Shown here in pieces: positions 25,630 to 32,741 of a DNA stretch of 32,741 bases. Made by a program: the position numbers and the translations under genes. Below the pieces are notes generated by a model. It was given only the letters and a program-made list of their open reading frames with translations. It did no database searches and was not told the origin of the DNA. This DNA comes from Clostridiales bacterium (GTDB lineage: Bacteria > Bacillota > Clostridia > Ch29). The stretch spans positions 1 through 32,741 of the forward strand of contig JAAYEV010000097.1 of the NCBI GenBank assembly GCA_012728565.1, read 5' to 3'. Positions within the stretch are counted from its first letter, which is position 1. Each line of letters starts with the position of its first letter.

Positions 25630-26883
25630 TCATTTTGCTATGTCCTTTCTGTACTGAACGCCTTCAAAGTACACCCTGGCCGCGGAGCGGTACGCCTTTT
25701 CCCGGGCCTCTTCCCTGTCGGAGCCCAGGGCGGCTATTCCCAGTACCCTGCCCCCGTTGGTATAGTGCCTGCCGTCCTTAAGAACGGTCCCCGCATGGAA
25801 AACCAAAACCCCGTCCCGGTCAACGGTGTCAAGGCCCTCAATGGGAACTCCCTTTTTGTAGCTGCCGGGGTAACCGCCGGAGGCCAGCACCACGCATACA
25901 CAGGACTTGTCCGACCAGCGGATTTGCTGACTGGACAGCCTTCCGTCCACCACCGAATTCATAACTTCCACAAGGTCGCAGTCAAGCCGCGGCAGTATTA
26001 CCTGGGTTTCGGGGTCCCCGAAACGGCAGTTGAATTCCAAAATTTTTATGCCGTTCCGGGTTACCATAAGCCCGAAGTACAGGACGCCTTTGTACTCAAT
26101 GCCTTCACGGTTCAAGGCCTCAAGAACGGGGAGCATTATATCGTTTTTGAACCGGCGCTCTATGTCGGGAGTATAAACGTCGTTGGGGGAGAAGGTTCCC
26201 ATACCGCCGGTATTGGGTCCCCTGTCGCCGTCGAAAATTCTCTTATAGTCCCTGGCGCTTTCCATCGGAACAATGGTTTTCCCGTCCACAAAACACAGCA
26301 TGGTCATCTCGGTGCCTTCCAGGAACTCCTCCACCAGCACCCTGTCGCCGGCACTGCCGAACTTTTTATCCATCATAATCTCCCTAAGGGCCGCCTCGGC
26401 TTCCGCCCTGTCCTCGGCTATAATAACGCCTTTTCCTGCCGCTAAACCGTCTGCCTTTATCACCACCGGGAAACCGAACACATCCACCTGCTCCACCGCC
26501 CGGTCGTAATCGGTGAACACCCTAAAGTCTCCGGTGGGAATACCGTGCCTTCTCATGAACTCCTTTGCAAAAACCTTGCTCCCTTCCAAGCGGGCGGCCC
26601 CGGCCTTGGGACCAAAGACCCTGGACCCTTGTTTTTCAAACTCGTCGGCAATCCCCGCCACAAGGGGTGCCTCCGGGCCCACCACCGTCAGGTCAATACT
26701 CTCTTTTTTGGCAAACCCGGCAAGGGCCTTTATGTCGGTGTCCTTTATGTCCACGCACTCCGCTATTTCCGCGATGCCGCCGTTGCCGGGGGCAGCGTAG
26801 ATTTTTTCCACGAGGGGGCTTTGGGCAATCTTCCACGCGAGGGTGTGCTCTCTACCCCCGCTGCCCACAATAAGTACTTTCAT
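25630..26883 (-). CDS. purD: phosphoribosylamine-glycine ligase
   Basis: PurD (417 residues) is an ATP-grasp ligase that joins glycine to phosphoribosylamine to make GAR. MKVLIVGSGGREHTLAWKIAQS is the family's N terminus. VIKADGLAAGKGV lies in the ATP-grasp domain, and NTGGMGTFSPNDVYTP and EFNCRFGDPETQVILPRL are further signatures. The ATG at 26883 follows AAAGGAGTG by five bases. An upstream frame to 26931 gives no credible sequence. It is the last gene of the pur run, 106 bases after purH, and a palindromic repeat lies in the gap. Confidence 0.97.
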   Translation of the reverse strand: MKVLIVGSGGREHTLAWKIAQSPLVEKIYAAPGNGGIAEIAECVDIKDTDIKALAGFAKKESIDLTVVGPEAPLVAGIADEFEKQGSRVFGPKAGAARLEGSKVFAKEFMRRHGIPTGDFRVFTDYDRAVEQVDVFGFPVVIKADGLAAGKGVIIAEDRAEAEAALREIMMDKKFGSAGDRVLVEEFLEGTEMTMLCFVDGKTIVPMESARDYKRIFDGDRGPNTGGMGTFSPNDVYTPDIERRFKNDIMLPVLEALNREGIEYKGVLYFGLMVTRNGIKILEFNCRFGDPETQVILPRLDCDLVEVMNSVVDGRLSSQQIRWSDKSCVCVVLASGGYPGSYKKGVPIEGLDTVDRDGVLVFHAGTVLKDGRHYTNGGRVLGIAALGSDREEAREKAYRSAARVYFEGVQYRKDIAK

Positions 26884-26907
26884 ATCCGCACTCCTTTCTA
26901 TTATGGA

Positions 26908-26979
26908 ATGGGGACACTTATCCCACTTCACAATTGAATGTCCTCTAAGCGCATATCAAATCAAAAGAACCGTCCCCAT
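26908..26979. repeat. 72-base element with 8-bp inverted ends (REP-like copy C)
   Basis: ATGGGGAC (26908-26915) and GTCCCCAT (26972-26979) bracket 56 bases. On the minus strand the 5' end carries GGGGACGGTTCTTTTG, the core seen in copies A and B. It sits between purH and purD without breaking either gene. It may be a small non-autonomous mobile element or a REP pair. No transposase is in the window. Confidence 0.6.
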
Positions 26980-26989
26980 GATTACATGA

Positions 26990-28531
26990 TTAGTGTTTGA
27001 AGTGCCTCATGCCGGTGAACACCATGGCTATTCCCAGCCTGTCCGCCGCCTGTATGGATTCTTCATCCTTCAGCGAGCCCCCCGGCTGTATTATAGCCTT
27101 GATACCGGCCTTTGCCGCCGCTTCCACGCAGTCGGGGAAGGGGAAGAATGCATCCGATGCCATTACAGCCCCCTTAAGGTCCTTCCTTGACTGCCTGATG
27201 GCGTTTTCCACCGCCCAAATCCTGTTTACCTGGCCGGGACCTATTCCCAGCGTCTGCCCGTCCTTTGCCAGCACTATGCCGTTGGACTTGATGTGTTTTA
27301 CCACCCTCCACGCGAACAGCAGGTCACCCAGTGTTTCCGCATCGGGTTTTTCCCGGGTGACAACCTTCAGGTCGTCGAGCAGCAGCAGGTCGCTGTCCTG
27401 GACCAGGAGGCCGCCGTTCACCTTCTTAAGGTCCATCATCGAGCTGCTCCTTACACCCGCTATGTTGTCCAGCTTAAGTATCCTTATGTTCTTCTTGCTC
27501 TTTAGTATTTCCAGCGCTCCTTCGGTATAGGACGGGGCCACAACTATCTCTATGAATATATCGTTAATTTCCTTTGCCGTTTTTTCATCCACTTCGCAGT
27601 TGGCCGCGACGATACCGCCAAATATGGAAACCGGGTCCGCCTGGTAGGCCTTCTGCCAGGCCTCATACACGGTGTCTCCCATTCCCACGCCGCAGGGATT
27701 TGTATGCTTAACCCCTATAACCACCGGTTTCGTCGGTTCGAACTCCTTCAAAAGGTCCAGGGCACCATTGGTATCATTAATATTATTGAACGAAAGCTCC
27801 TTGCCGTGCAGCTGCTGCGCTTCCACAAGGGACCCTTCCCTTTTTCCTATTTCCCTGTAGAAGGCAGCCCTCTGGTGCGGGTTTTCCCCGTAACGGAGGT
27901 CCTGGACCTTTTCATAGGTCAAGGTTAGGTAATTTGGGAAATCTACGCCTTTTTTGCGGCTGAAGTAATCGGTAATAAGCGCGTCGTAATGGGCGGTGTG
28001 CATGAACACCTTGGCACAGAGTTCAAACTTGGTCTCCAGCGATACCTCGCCCTTTTCCCTTAGCTCCTTCAGGATGCTGCCGTAATCCGCCGGGTCCACC
28101 ACCACCGCCACATCCTGGTAGTTTTTGGCCGCGGCCCTCAGCATGGTAGGCCCGCCTATGTCTATGTTCTCAATGGCCTCCTCCAGGCTGACGCCCGGTT
28201 TTTGTATGGTTTCTTTAAAGGGGTACAGGTTTATAACCACCAGGTCAATGGGCTTTATGTTAAGCTCTTCAAGCTGCTTCATGTGCTGGCAGTTATCCCT
28301 CTTGGCAAGCAGCCCGGCGTGAATGTTGGGGTGAAGCGTTTTCACCCTTCCGTCCAGGCATTCGGGGAAACCCGTGACCTCCGATATAGAGGTAACGGTT
28401 ATTCCGGCTTCCTCCAATACCCTGGCGGTTCCGCCGGTTGAAATTACTTCAAAGCCCAACTGTTCCAGTCCCTTTGCCAGTTCCACTATGCCTTCCTTGT
28501 TTGAAACGCTGATCAACGCTCTCTTTCGCAT
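26990..28531 (-). CDS. purH: bifunctional AICAR formyltransferase / IMP cyclohydrolase
   Basis: PurH (513 residues) does the last two steps to IMP. The N-terminal cyclohydrolase domain (1 to about 190) starts [21 protein letters not shown] and contains [21 protein letters not shown] and [18 protein letters not shown]-like sequence. The C-terminal transferase has [21 protein letters not shown] with the catalytic Lys-His pair, and the ending [18 protein letters not shown] and FTGMRHFKH. The ATG follows GGAGGT by five bases. It lies 55 bases after purN. Confidence 0.98.
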   Translation of the reverse strand: MRKRALISVSNKEGIVELAKGLEQLGFEVISTGGTARVLEEAGITVTSISEVTGFPECLDGRVKTLHPNIHAGLLAKRDNCQHMKQLEELNIKPIDLVVINLYPFKETIQKPGVSLEEAIENIDIGGPTMLRAAAKNYQDVAVVVDPADYGSILKELREKGEVSLETKFELCAKVFMHTAHYDALITDYFSRKKGVDFPNYLTLTYEKVQDLRYGENPHQRAAFYREIGKREGSLVEAQQLHGKELSFNNINDTNGALDLLKEFEPTKPVVIGVKHTNPCGVGMGDTVYEAWQKAYQADPVSIFGGIVAANCEVDEKTAKEINDIFIEIVVAPSYTEGALEILKSKKNIRILKLDNIAGVRSSSMMDLKKVNGGLLVQDSDLLLLDDLKVVTREKPDAETLGDLLFAWRVVKHIKSNGIVLAKDGQTLGIGPGQVNRIWAVENAIRQSRKDLKGAVMASDAFFPFPDCVEAAAKAGIKAIIQPGGSLKDEESIQAADRLGIAMVFTGMRHFKH

Positions 28532-28586
28532 AATGCACCTCCGTGTTTTTTGCCGGGTAATGGGGCCGACCGCTCGGTACCAACCT

Positions 28587-29219
28587 TCAATCCGCCTTAA
28601 TCCATACCCTTCTTCCTTCTATTTTAAGGCAGTCCCTGCAGTACAGGTCCACCGCCCGGGGAAGCAAAAGGTGTTCAACCTCCAGCACCCTTTCGGCAAG
28701 GCTTTCCACCGTGTCCTCCGGCAGCACTTCCACCGCCTGCTGCAGTATTATCGGCCCGGTATCGGTACCTTCGTCCACGAAGTGCACCGTGGCGCCGGTG
28801 ACCTTCACGCCGTATTCCAGCGCTTCCCTGTGCACCCTCTCGCCGTAATATCCCTTTCCGCAGAAGGAGGGTATAAGCGATGGATGGACGTTTATTATGG
28901 CATCTTTAAAGGACCTGACAAATTCCGCTGTCAAAATCCTCATATACCCCGCCAGCACCACCAGGTCTACTTGTCTTTTTCTAAGCTGTTCTATTAATTC
29001 CAGGTTATACTCCTCCCGGCCCGGGAAGGCCGCAGGGTTTATCCACAGCGCCTCTATGCCGCTTGCCCTTGCCCTCTCCAGCGCATAGGCCTTCGGGTTG
29101 TCCGAAACCACCAGCCTAAGGGCCGCATTCCTGACCCTGCCGGATTTTATTCCGTCCATAACCGCTTGCAGGTTGGTACCCCTGCCGGACGCCAGCACTG
29201 CTATCCTTTTTATGGCCAT
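28587..29219 (-). CDS. purN: phosphoribosylglycinamide formyltransferase
   Basis: PurN (210 residues) transfers a formyl group from 10-formyl-THF to GAR. The start [20 protein letters not shown], the active-site block [22 protein letters not shown] and [17 protein letters not shown], containing the catalytic aspartate, are all present. It overlaps purM by ten bases, so the two are translationally coupled. Confidence 0.97.
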   Translation of the reverse strand: MAIKRIAVLASGRGTNLQAVMDGIKSGRVRNAALRLVVSDNPKAYALERARASGIEALWINPAAFPGREEYNLELIEQLRKRQVDLVVLAGYMRILTAEFVRSFKDAIINVHPSLIPSFCGKGYYGERVHREALEYGVKVTGATVHFVDEGTDTGPIILQQAVEVLPEDTVESLAERVLEVEHLLLPRAVDLYCRDCLKIEGRRVWIKAD

Positions 29220-30238
29220 AGTTTTATTCCTCCGGTTCCCGGGGATATACGCCCTATCACCACGGCGCCGTCGCTTTGCAGACTTTCAAGCAGTATTTCC
29301 GCCTGCCCCGGGTCCGCCGCCATGACGAGGCCTATTCCCATATTGAAGGTTCTGAACATTTCCTGCTGCCCGATACCGCCCCGGTGCTGGATGAACTTAA
29401 ACACCTCCGGTACCTTCCAGCGGTCCGGGTAAATATCCGCCCTTAATCCGTCGGGTATTATCCTGGGAATGTTCTCAAAGAACCCGCCGCCGGTAATATG
29501 GGCCACACCCTTTACATCGGCAGTTTTCACCGCCTTCAATACCTGTTTAACATAAATCCTGGTGGGCTTTAAGAGTTCCTCGCCGAGGGAGCAGCCGAAG
29601 TCCTCCACATAGGTTTGGACAGACATACCCTCCTTTTCGAACAATACTTTCCTGACCAGCGAATAGCCGTTGCTGTGAAGTCCCGAGGAGGGCAGGCCCA
29701 CCAATAGGTCCCCCTCCTTAATACTGCTGCCGTCTATTATACTTTCCCGGTCTACGATGCCCACCGCAAAGCCCGCCAGGTCGTACTCGCCGGGGCTGTA
29801 AAAGCCGGGCATTTCCGCCGTTTCACCGCCTATAAGGGCGCACCCGGCCTCACAGCAGCCCTCGGATATACCCTTTACAATGTCCGCAACCTTTTCCGGC
29901 TCCAGTTTCCCGGTGGCTATATAGTCCAGGAAAAATAACGGTTTTGCACCCATGCAGGCGATATCGTTCACGCACATGGCCACGCAGTCTATGCCTATGG
30001 TATCGTGCCTGTCCATCATAAAAGCAATTTTCAGCTTGGTACCCACGCCGTCGGTACCCGACACCAGCACCGGTTCCCTGTACCCGGTAAGGTCTGGCAT
30101 GAAGGCTGCGCCAAATCCCCCTATGCCGCTTATGACCCCCGGAGTACGAGTTTTCGCAACGTGCCCCTTCATGAGCTCCACCGCCTTGGCGCCGGCGTCG
30201 ATGTCCACCCCGGAATCCCTGTAGGTCATCCTCTCCAT
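29210..30238 (-). CDS. purM: phosphoribosylformylglycinamidine cyclo-ligase
   Basis: PurM (342 residues) is the AIR synthetase, which closes the imidazole ring using ATP. The blocks [46 protein letters not shown] and [11 protein letters not shown] are the family's signatures. [14 protein letters not shown] lies near residue 245. The ATG at 30238 follows GGGAGGG by five bases. It is 35 bases after purF. Confidence 0.98.
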   Translation of the reverse strand: MERMTYRDSGVDIDAGAKAVELMKGHVAKTRTPGVISGIGGFGAAFMPDLTGYREPVLVSGTDGVGTKLKIAFMMDRHDTIGIDCVAMCVNDIACMGAKPLFFLDYIATGKLEPEKVADIVKGISEGCCEAGCALIGGETAEMPGFYSPGEYDLAGFAVGIVDRESIIDGSSIKEGDLLVGLPSSGLHSNGYSLVRKVLFEKEGMSVQTYVEDFGCSLGEELLKPTRIYVKQVLKAVKTADVKGVAHITGGGFFENIPRIIPDGLRADIYPDRWKVPEVFKFIQHRGGIGQQEMFRTFNMGIGLVMAADPGQAEILLESLQSDGAVVIGRISPGTGGIKLWP

Positions 30239-30273
30239 AATAACCCTCCCATTCTTTTACCGCCTGTCACCTC

Positions 30274-31653
30274 TTACTTCTCAATCGGGTAGTTACCGCT
30301 GAAGCACGCGTGGCAGTACCCGGTACTTTCCCCTACCGCCTCCAGCAGTCCCTCCAGGCTCAAGTACCCAAGGCTGTCCGCCTCTATTTTGTCCCTTATC
30401 TCCTCAACACTGAGGTTTGCGCCCACCAAATTCTCCCTGGTCGGCGTATCTATCCCAAAGTAGCAGGGGTGCTGTACCGGCGGGGAACTCACCCTGAAAT
30501 GCACTTCCACCGCGCCGGCGTTCTTCAGCATCCTGACCAGGTTGCGGCTGGTGGTACCCCTTACTATGGAATCATCCACCATTACAACCCTCTTGCCCTT
30601 TACCATGTCCCCCAGTACATTCAGCTTTAACGCTACGCTTATCTCCCGCTGCCTCTGCCTTGGCTGAATGAAGGTCCTGCCCACGTACCGGTTTTTTACC
30701 AGTCCTTCCATAAAGGGAATCCCGGAAGCCTCCGAATAGCCTATGGCCGCCGCGGTACCGGAGTCCGGCACCGAAATCACGATATCGGCATCAGCCGGGC
30801 ACTCCCTGTAAAGGTTGACTCCCGCCCTGCGGCGGGCCATATAAATATTTTTGCCTGCCATTACGCTGTCCGGCCTGCCGAAGTATATGAACTCAAACAC
30901 GCAGAGGTTGTTAGTCCTGGGCCCGTGGTAGTAAAAACTTCTAATACCTTCCCGGTCAATAACCACTATTTCTCCCGGCTCAACGTCCCTTAAAAGCTTT
31001 GCCCCTACCGTGTCAAAGGCGCAGCTTTCAGATGAAAGCATGTAAAAACCGTCCTTTCTGCCGATGCTTAAGGGGCGTATCCCGTTGGGGTCCCTCACCC
31101 CTATCAGCTTGTCACCGGTCATAATTATAAGGGCATAGGCTCCCCTTACGCAGTCCATGGTTTCCAGGACGGCCTCCAGGATGTCGCCGCGGTCCTTTCT
31201 CGCTACCAAGTTTGCAATCACTTCGCTGTCCACGGTGGTTTGGAAAATTACACCCTCCTGCTCCAGTTCTCCCCGCAGCTTATCCGCGTTAACCAGGCTG
31301 CCGTTATGGGCCATCGCAAGGCTGCCGTTCCTGTATTTTACCACCAGCGGCTGGGAGTTTATGACGTGGCTGTCCCCGATGGTGGAATACCTAACATGGC
31401 CGCAGGAAATACATCCCTCCAGGCTCTCCAGTATTGAGTCGTCGAACACCTCCGACACAAGGCCCATCTGTTTGTAATACTTGATTTTGCCTCCTGCCGC
31501 CACCGCGATACCGGCGCTTTCCTGGCCCCGGTGCTGCAGCGCGTACAGCCCGTAATAGGTTGTCCTGGAAATGTCCATGCCTTCTTTTCCGTATATCCCG
31601 AAAACGCCGCATTCTTCATGCAGCTTGTCGTCCGCTACTGGTCCATGATACAT
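30274..31653 (-). CDS. purF: amidophosphoribosyltransferase
   Basis: PurF (459 residues) makes phosphoribosylamine from PRPP and glutamine, the first committed step. A 14-residue propeptide (MYHGPVADDKLHEE) precedes the nucleophile Cys15 in CGVFGIYG. This matches the processed B. subtilis-type enzyme rather than the E. coli type. The four iron-sulfur cysteines are present: NLCVFEF, HPCYFG, and the CHAC pair near the C terminus. The PRPP loop is VVMVDDSIVRGTTS. The cluster usually makes the enzyme oxygen-sensitive. The ATG follows GGGAGGC and overlaps the purL stop by 19 bases. Confidence 0.98.
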   Translation of the reverse strand: MYHGPVADDKLHEECGVFGIYGKEGMDISRTTYYGLYALQHRGQESAGIAVAAGGKIKYYKQMGLVSEVFDDSILESLEGCISCGHVRYSTIGDSHVINSQPLVVKYRNGSLAMAHNGSLVNADKLRGELEQEGVIFQTTVDSEVIANLVARKDRGDILEAVLETMDCVRGAYALIIMTGDKLIGVRDPNGIRPLSIGRKDGFYMLSSESCAFDTVGAKLLRDVEPGEIVVIDREGIRSFYYHGPRTNNLCVFEFIYFGRPDSVMAGKNIYMARRRAGVNLYRECPADADIVISVPDSGTAAAIGYSEASGIPFMEGLVKNRYVGRTFIQPRQRQREISVALKLNVLGDMVKGKRVVMVDDSIVRGTTSRNLVRMLKNAGAVEVHFRVSSPPVQHPCYFGIDTPTRENLVGANLSVEEIRDKIEADSLGYLSLEGLLEAVGESTGYCHACFSGNYPIEK

Positions 31654-32741
31654 TGCAAAGCCTCCCGCCAGTTGGTCTCCAATTCCTTAACAGAAAGCCC
31701 TATCATTTTTTGGCCATCTACCGATATTTCCAAGCCTTCATCCTCAACCCGTCCCAGCACCGCGGCGGACACTCCAAGCCGGCCGGCGGTTTCCAAAAGG
31801 TCCTCCAGGCGGTCCTCCTCCACCGTGACCAGTATCCTGGACTGGGTTTCACCGAACAGCAGCAAATCGCTGCGGCCGCAGCCTTCAAAGGCCACCCGGG
31901 CCCCTTTGCCCCCGGATATGCAGCTTTCGGCAAGGGCTACCGCAATACCGCCCTCGCTGCAGTCATGGGCGGATTTTACAAGCCCGTTCCTTATGAGTTC
32001 AAGGCAGCAGTCCTGCACTTTCTTTTCCCGCCCAAGGTCAAGGACCGGCACGCTGCCCTTCTCCAGGCCGTGAACAACCTTCAGGTACTCGCTGCCCCCG
32101 GCCTCTTCGCCGTTTTCGCCCAGCAGCACTATAACATCCCCCCGGTCTTTGAAGGCCTGGGTGGTGATATGGGCCGTGTCCTCTATAAGCCCCACCATGC
32201 CCACCACCGGCGTGGGGAACACCGCGTCGGTATCCGTTTCGTTGTAGAAACTCACATTGCCGCTTATAATCGGCGTATCCAGCGCCCGGCACGCTTCACT
32301 CATCCCGGACACCGCCAGGCGGAACTGCCAGAACACCTCCGGCTTTTCCGGGTTACCAAAGTTCAGGCAGTCGGTTGCCGCCAGCGGCTTTGCCCCGCTG
32401 CACACCAGGTTCCGGGCAGCCTCCGCCACCGCAATGGCGCCGCCCGTACCCGGGTCAAGGTAGCAGTACCTGCTGTTGCAGTCGGTGGTTAAGGCTATGG
32501 CCTTTCCGGTTCCCCTTATCCTTATCACCGCCGCATCCGACCCGGGACCCACCACGGTACAGGTCCCAACCATGTTGTCGAACTGGCGGTATGCCCATTT
32601 CTTGCTGGCGATATTGGGACTTCTTAACAGCTTAACAAGCACATCGTTAAAGTCACCCGGCATTTCAAGGCTTTCCATGTCCAGGTCTTTAAGCTGCTTA
32701 TAGTAAGCCGGTTCCTTATACTCCCTGTGATAGACCGGGGC
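31635..32741 (-). CDS. purL: phosphoribosylformylglycinamidine synthase subunit II, C-terminal part
   Basis: The visible 368 residues are the C-terminal half of the roughly 740-residue small-type PurL, which uses PurQ-derived ammonia to convert FGAR to FGAM. The frame is open to the window edge, starting APVYHREYKEPAYYKQ, so the N-terminal half lies to the right. Blocks visible are EMPGDFNDVLVKLLRSPNIA, LTTDCNSRYCYLDPGTGG, DCLNFGNPEKPEVFWQF and SGNVSFYNET. The stop overlaps purF by 19 bases, and the genes form one operon to purD. Confidence 0.97.
   Translation of the reverse strand, partial: APVYHREYKEPAYYKQLKDLDMESLEMPGDFNDVLVKLLRSPNIASKKWAYRQFDNMVGTCTVVGPGSDAAVIRIRGTGKAIALTTDCNSRYCYLDPGTGGAIAVAEAARNLVCSGAKPLAATDCLNFGNPEKPEVFWQFRLAVSGMSEACRALDTPIISGNVSFYNETDTDAVFPTPVVGMVGLIEDTAHITTQAFKDRGDVIVLLGENGEEAGGSEYLKVVHGLEKGSVPVLDLGREKKVQDCCLELIRNGLVKSAHDCSEGGIAVALAESCISGGKGARVAFEGCGRSDLLLFGETQSRILVTVEEDRLEDLLETAGRLGVSAAVLGRVEDEGLEISVDGQKMIGLSVKELETNWREALQCIMDQ

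Overview
The window is 32.7 kb of mid-GC bacterial chromosome. It most likely comes from a Gram-positive clostridium of the Peptococcaceae type. Supporting signs are strong AGGAGG-type ribosome sites, tightly packed overlapping genes, GTG/TTG starts, GatCAB instead of a dedicated Gln-tRNA synthetase route, a YerC homologue, a PurF of the propeptide/iron-sulfur type, and both a type III and a type I glutamine synthetase. No rRNA, tRNA, CRISPR array, prophage or complete insertion sequence was seen.

Layout. At 1-1366 (minus) lie purC and the start of purB. At 1868-5428 (plus), divergent from purC, is a three-gene unit: glnN (type III glutamine synthetase), a HisH-like glutamine amidotransferase and a HisF-like TIM barrel. 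A GNAT acetyltransferase (minus) faces this unit. At 6129-15042 (minus) is a housekeeping operon: pcrA, a 99-residue unknown, an ArsA/Get3-like ATPase, ligA, gatC, gatA and gatB. At 15262-24965 (minus) are an HpcH/HpaI aldolase, a lipoprotein, a complete branched-chain-type amino acid ABC transporter (livJHMGF), a type I glutamine synthetase, a D-2-hydroxyacid dehydrogenase and yerC. At 25136-25607 (plus) is a small independent unit of two unknown genes. At 25630-32741 (minus) is the main purine operon: purL (partial), purF, purM, purN, purH and purD. The order pur operon - yerC - pcrA - ligA - gatCAB resembles the Bacillus subtilis map, with a nitrogen/amino-acid block inserted between yerC and pcrA.

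How the genes work together. Purine synthesis is a heavy glutamine consumer (PurF and PurL use it directly), GatCAB also spends glutamine, and two unrelated glutamine synthetases plus an amino acid importer supply nitrogen. The intergenic region between purC and glnN ties these together. Each divergent promoter is followed within a few bases by a 5-bp hairpin with the same six-base loop, AAAGGC, and that hairpin is mutually exclusive with an intrinsic terminator. This resembles the RNA targets of ANTAR antiterminators, but with only one visible hairpin per leader.

Most unusual points: the twin AAAGGC leaders; a HisF-like protein that keeps Asp11 and the ammonia-gate residues but has Gln at the catalytic Asp130 position; a one-base frameshift that removes the C-terminal domain of PcrA; three copies of a GGGGACGGTTCTTTTG-type palindromic repeat; and a two-gene unit of unknown function with a Fur/PerR-like box in its leader.
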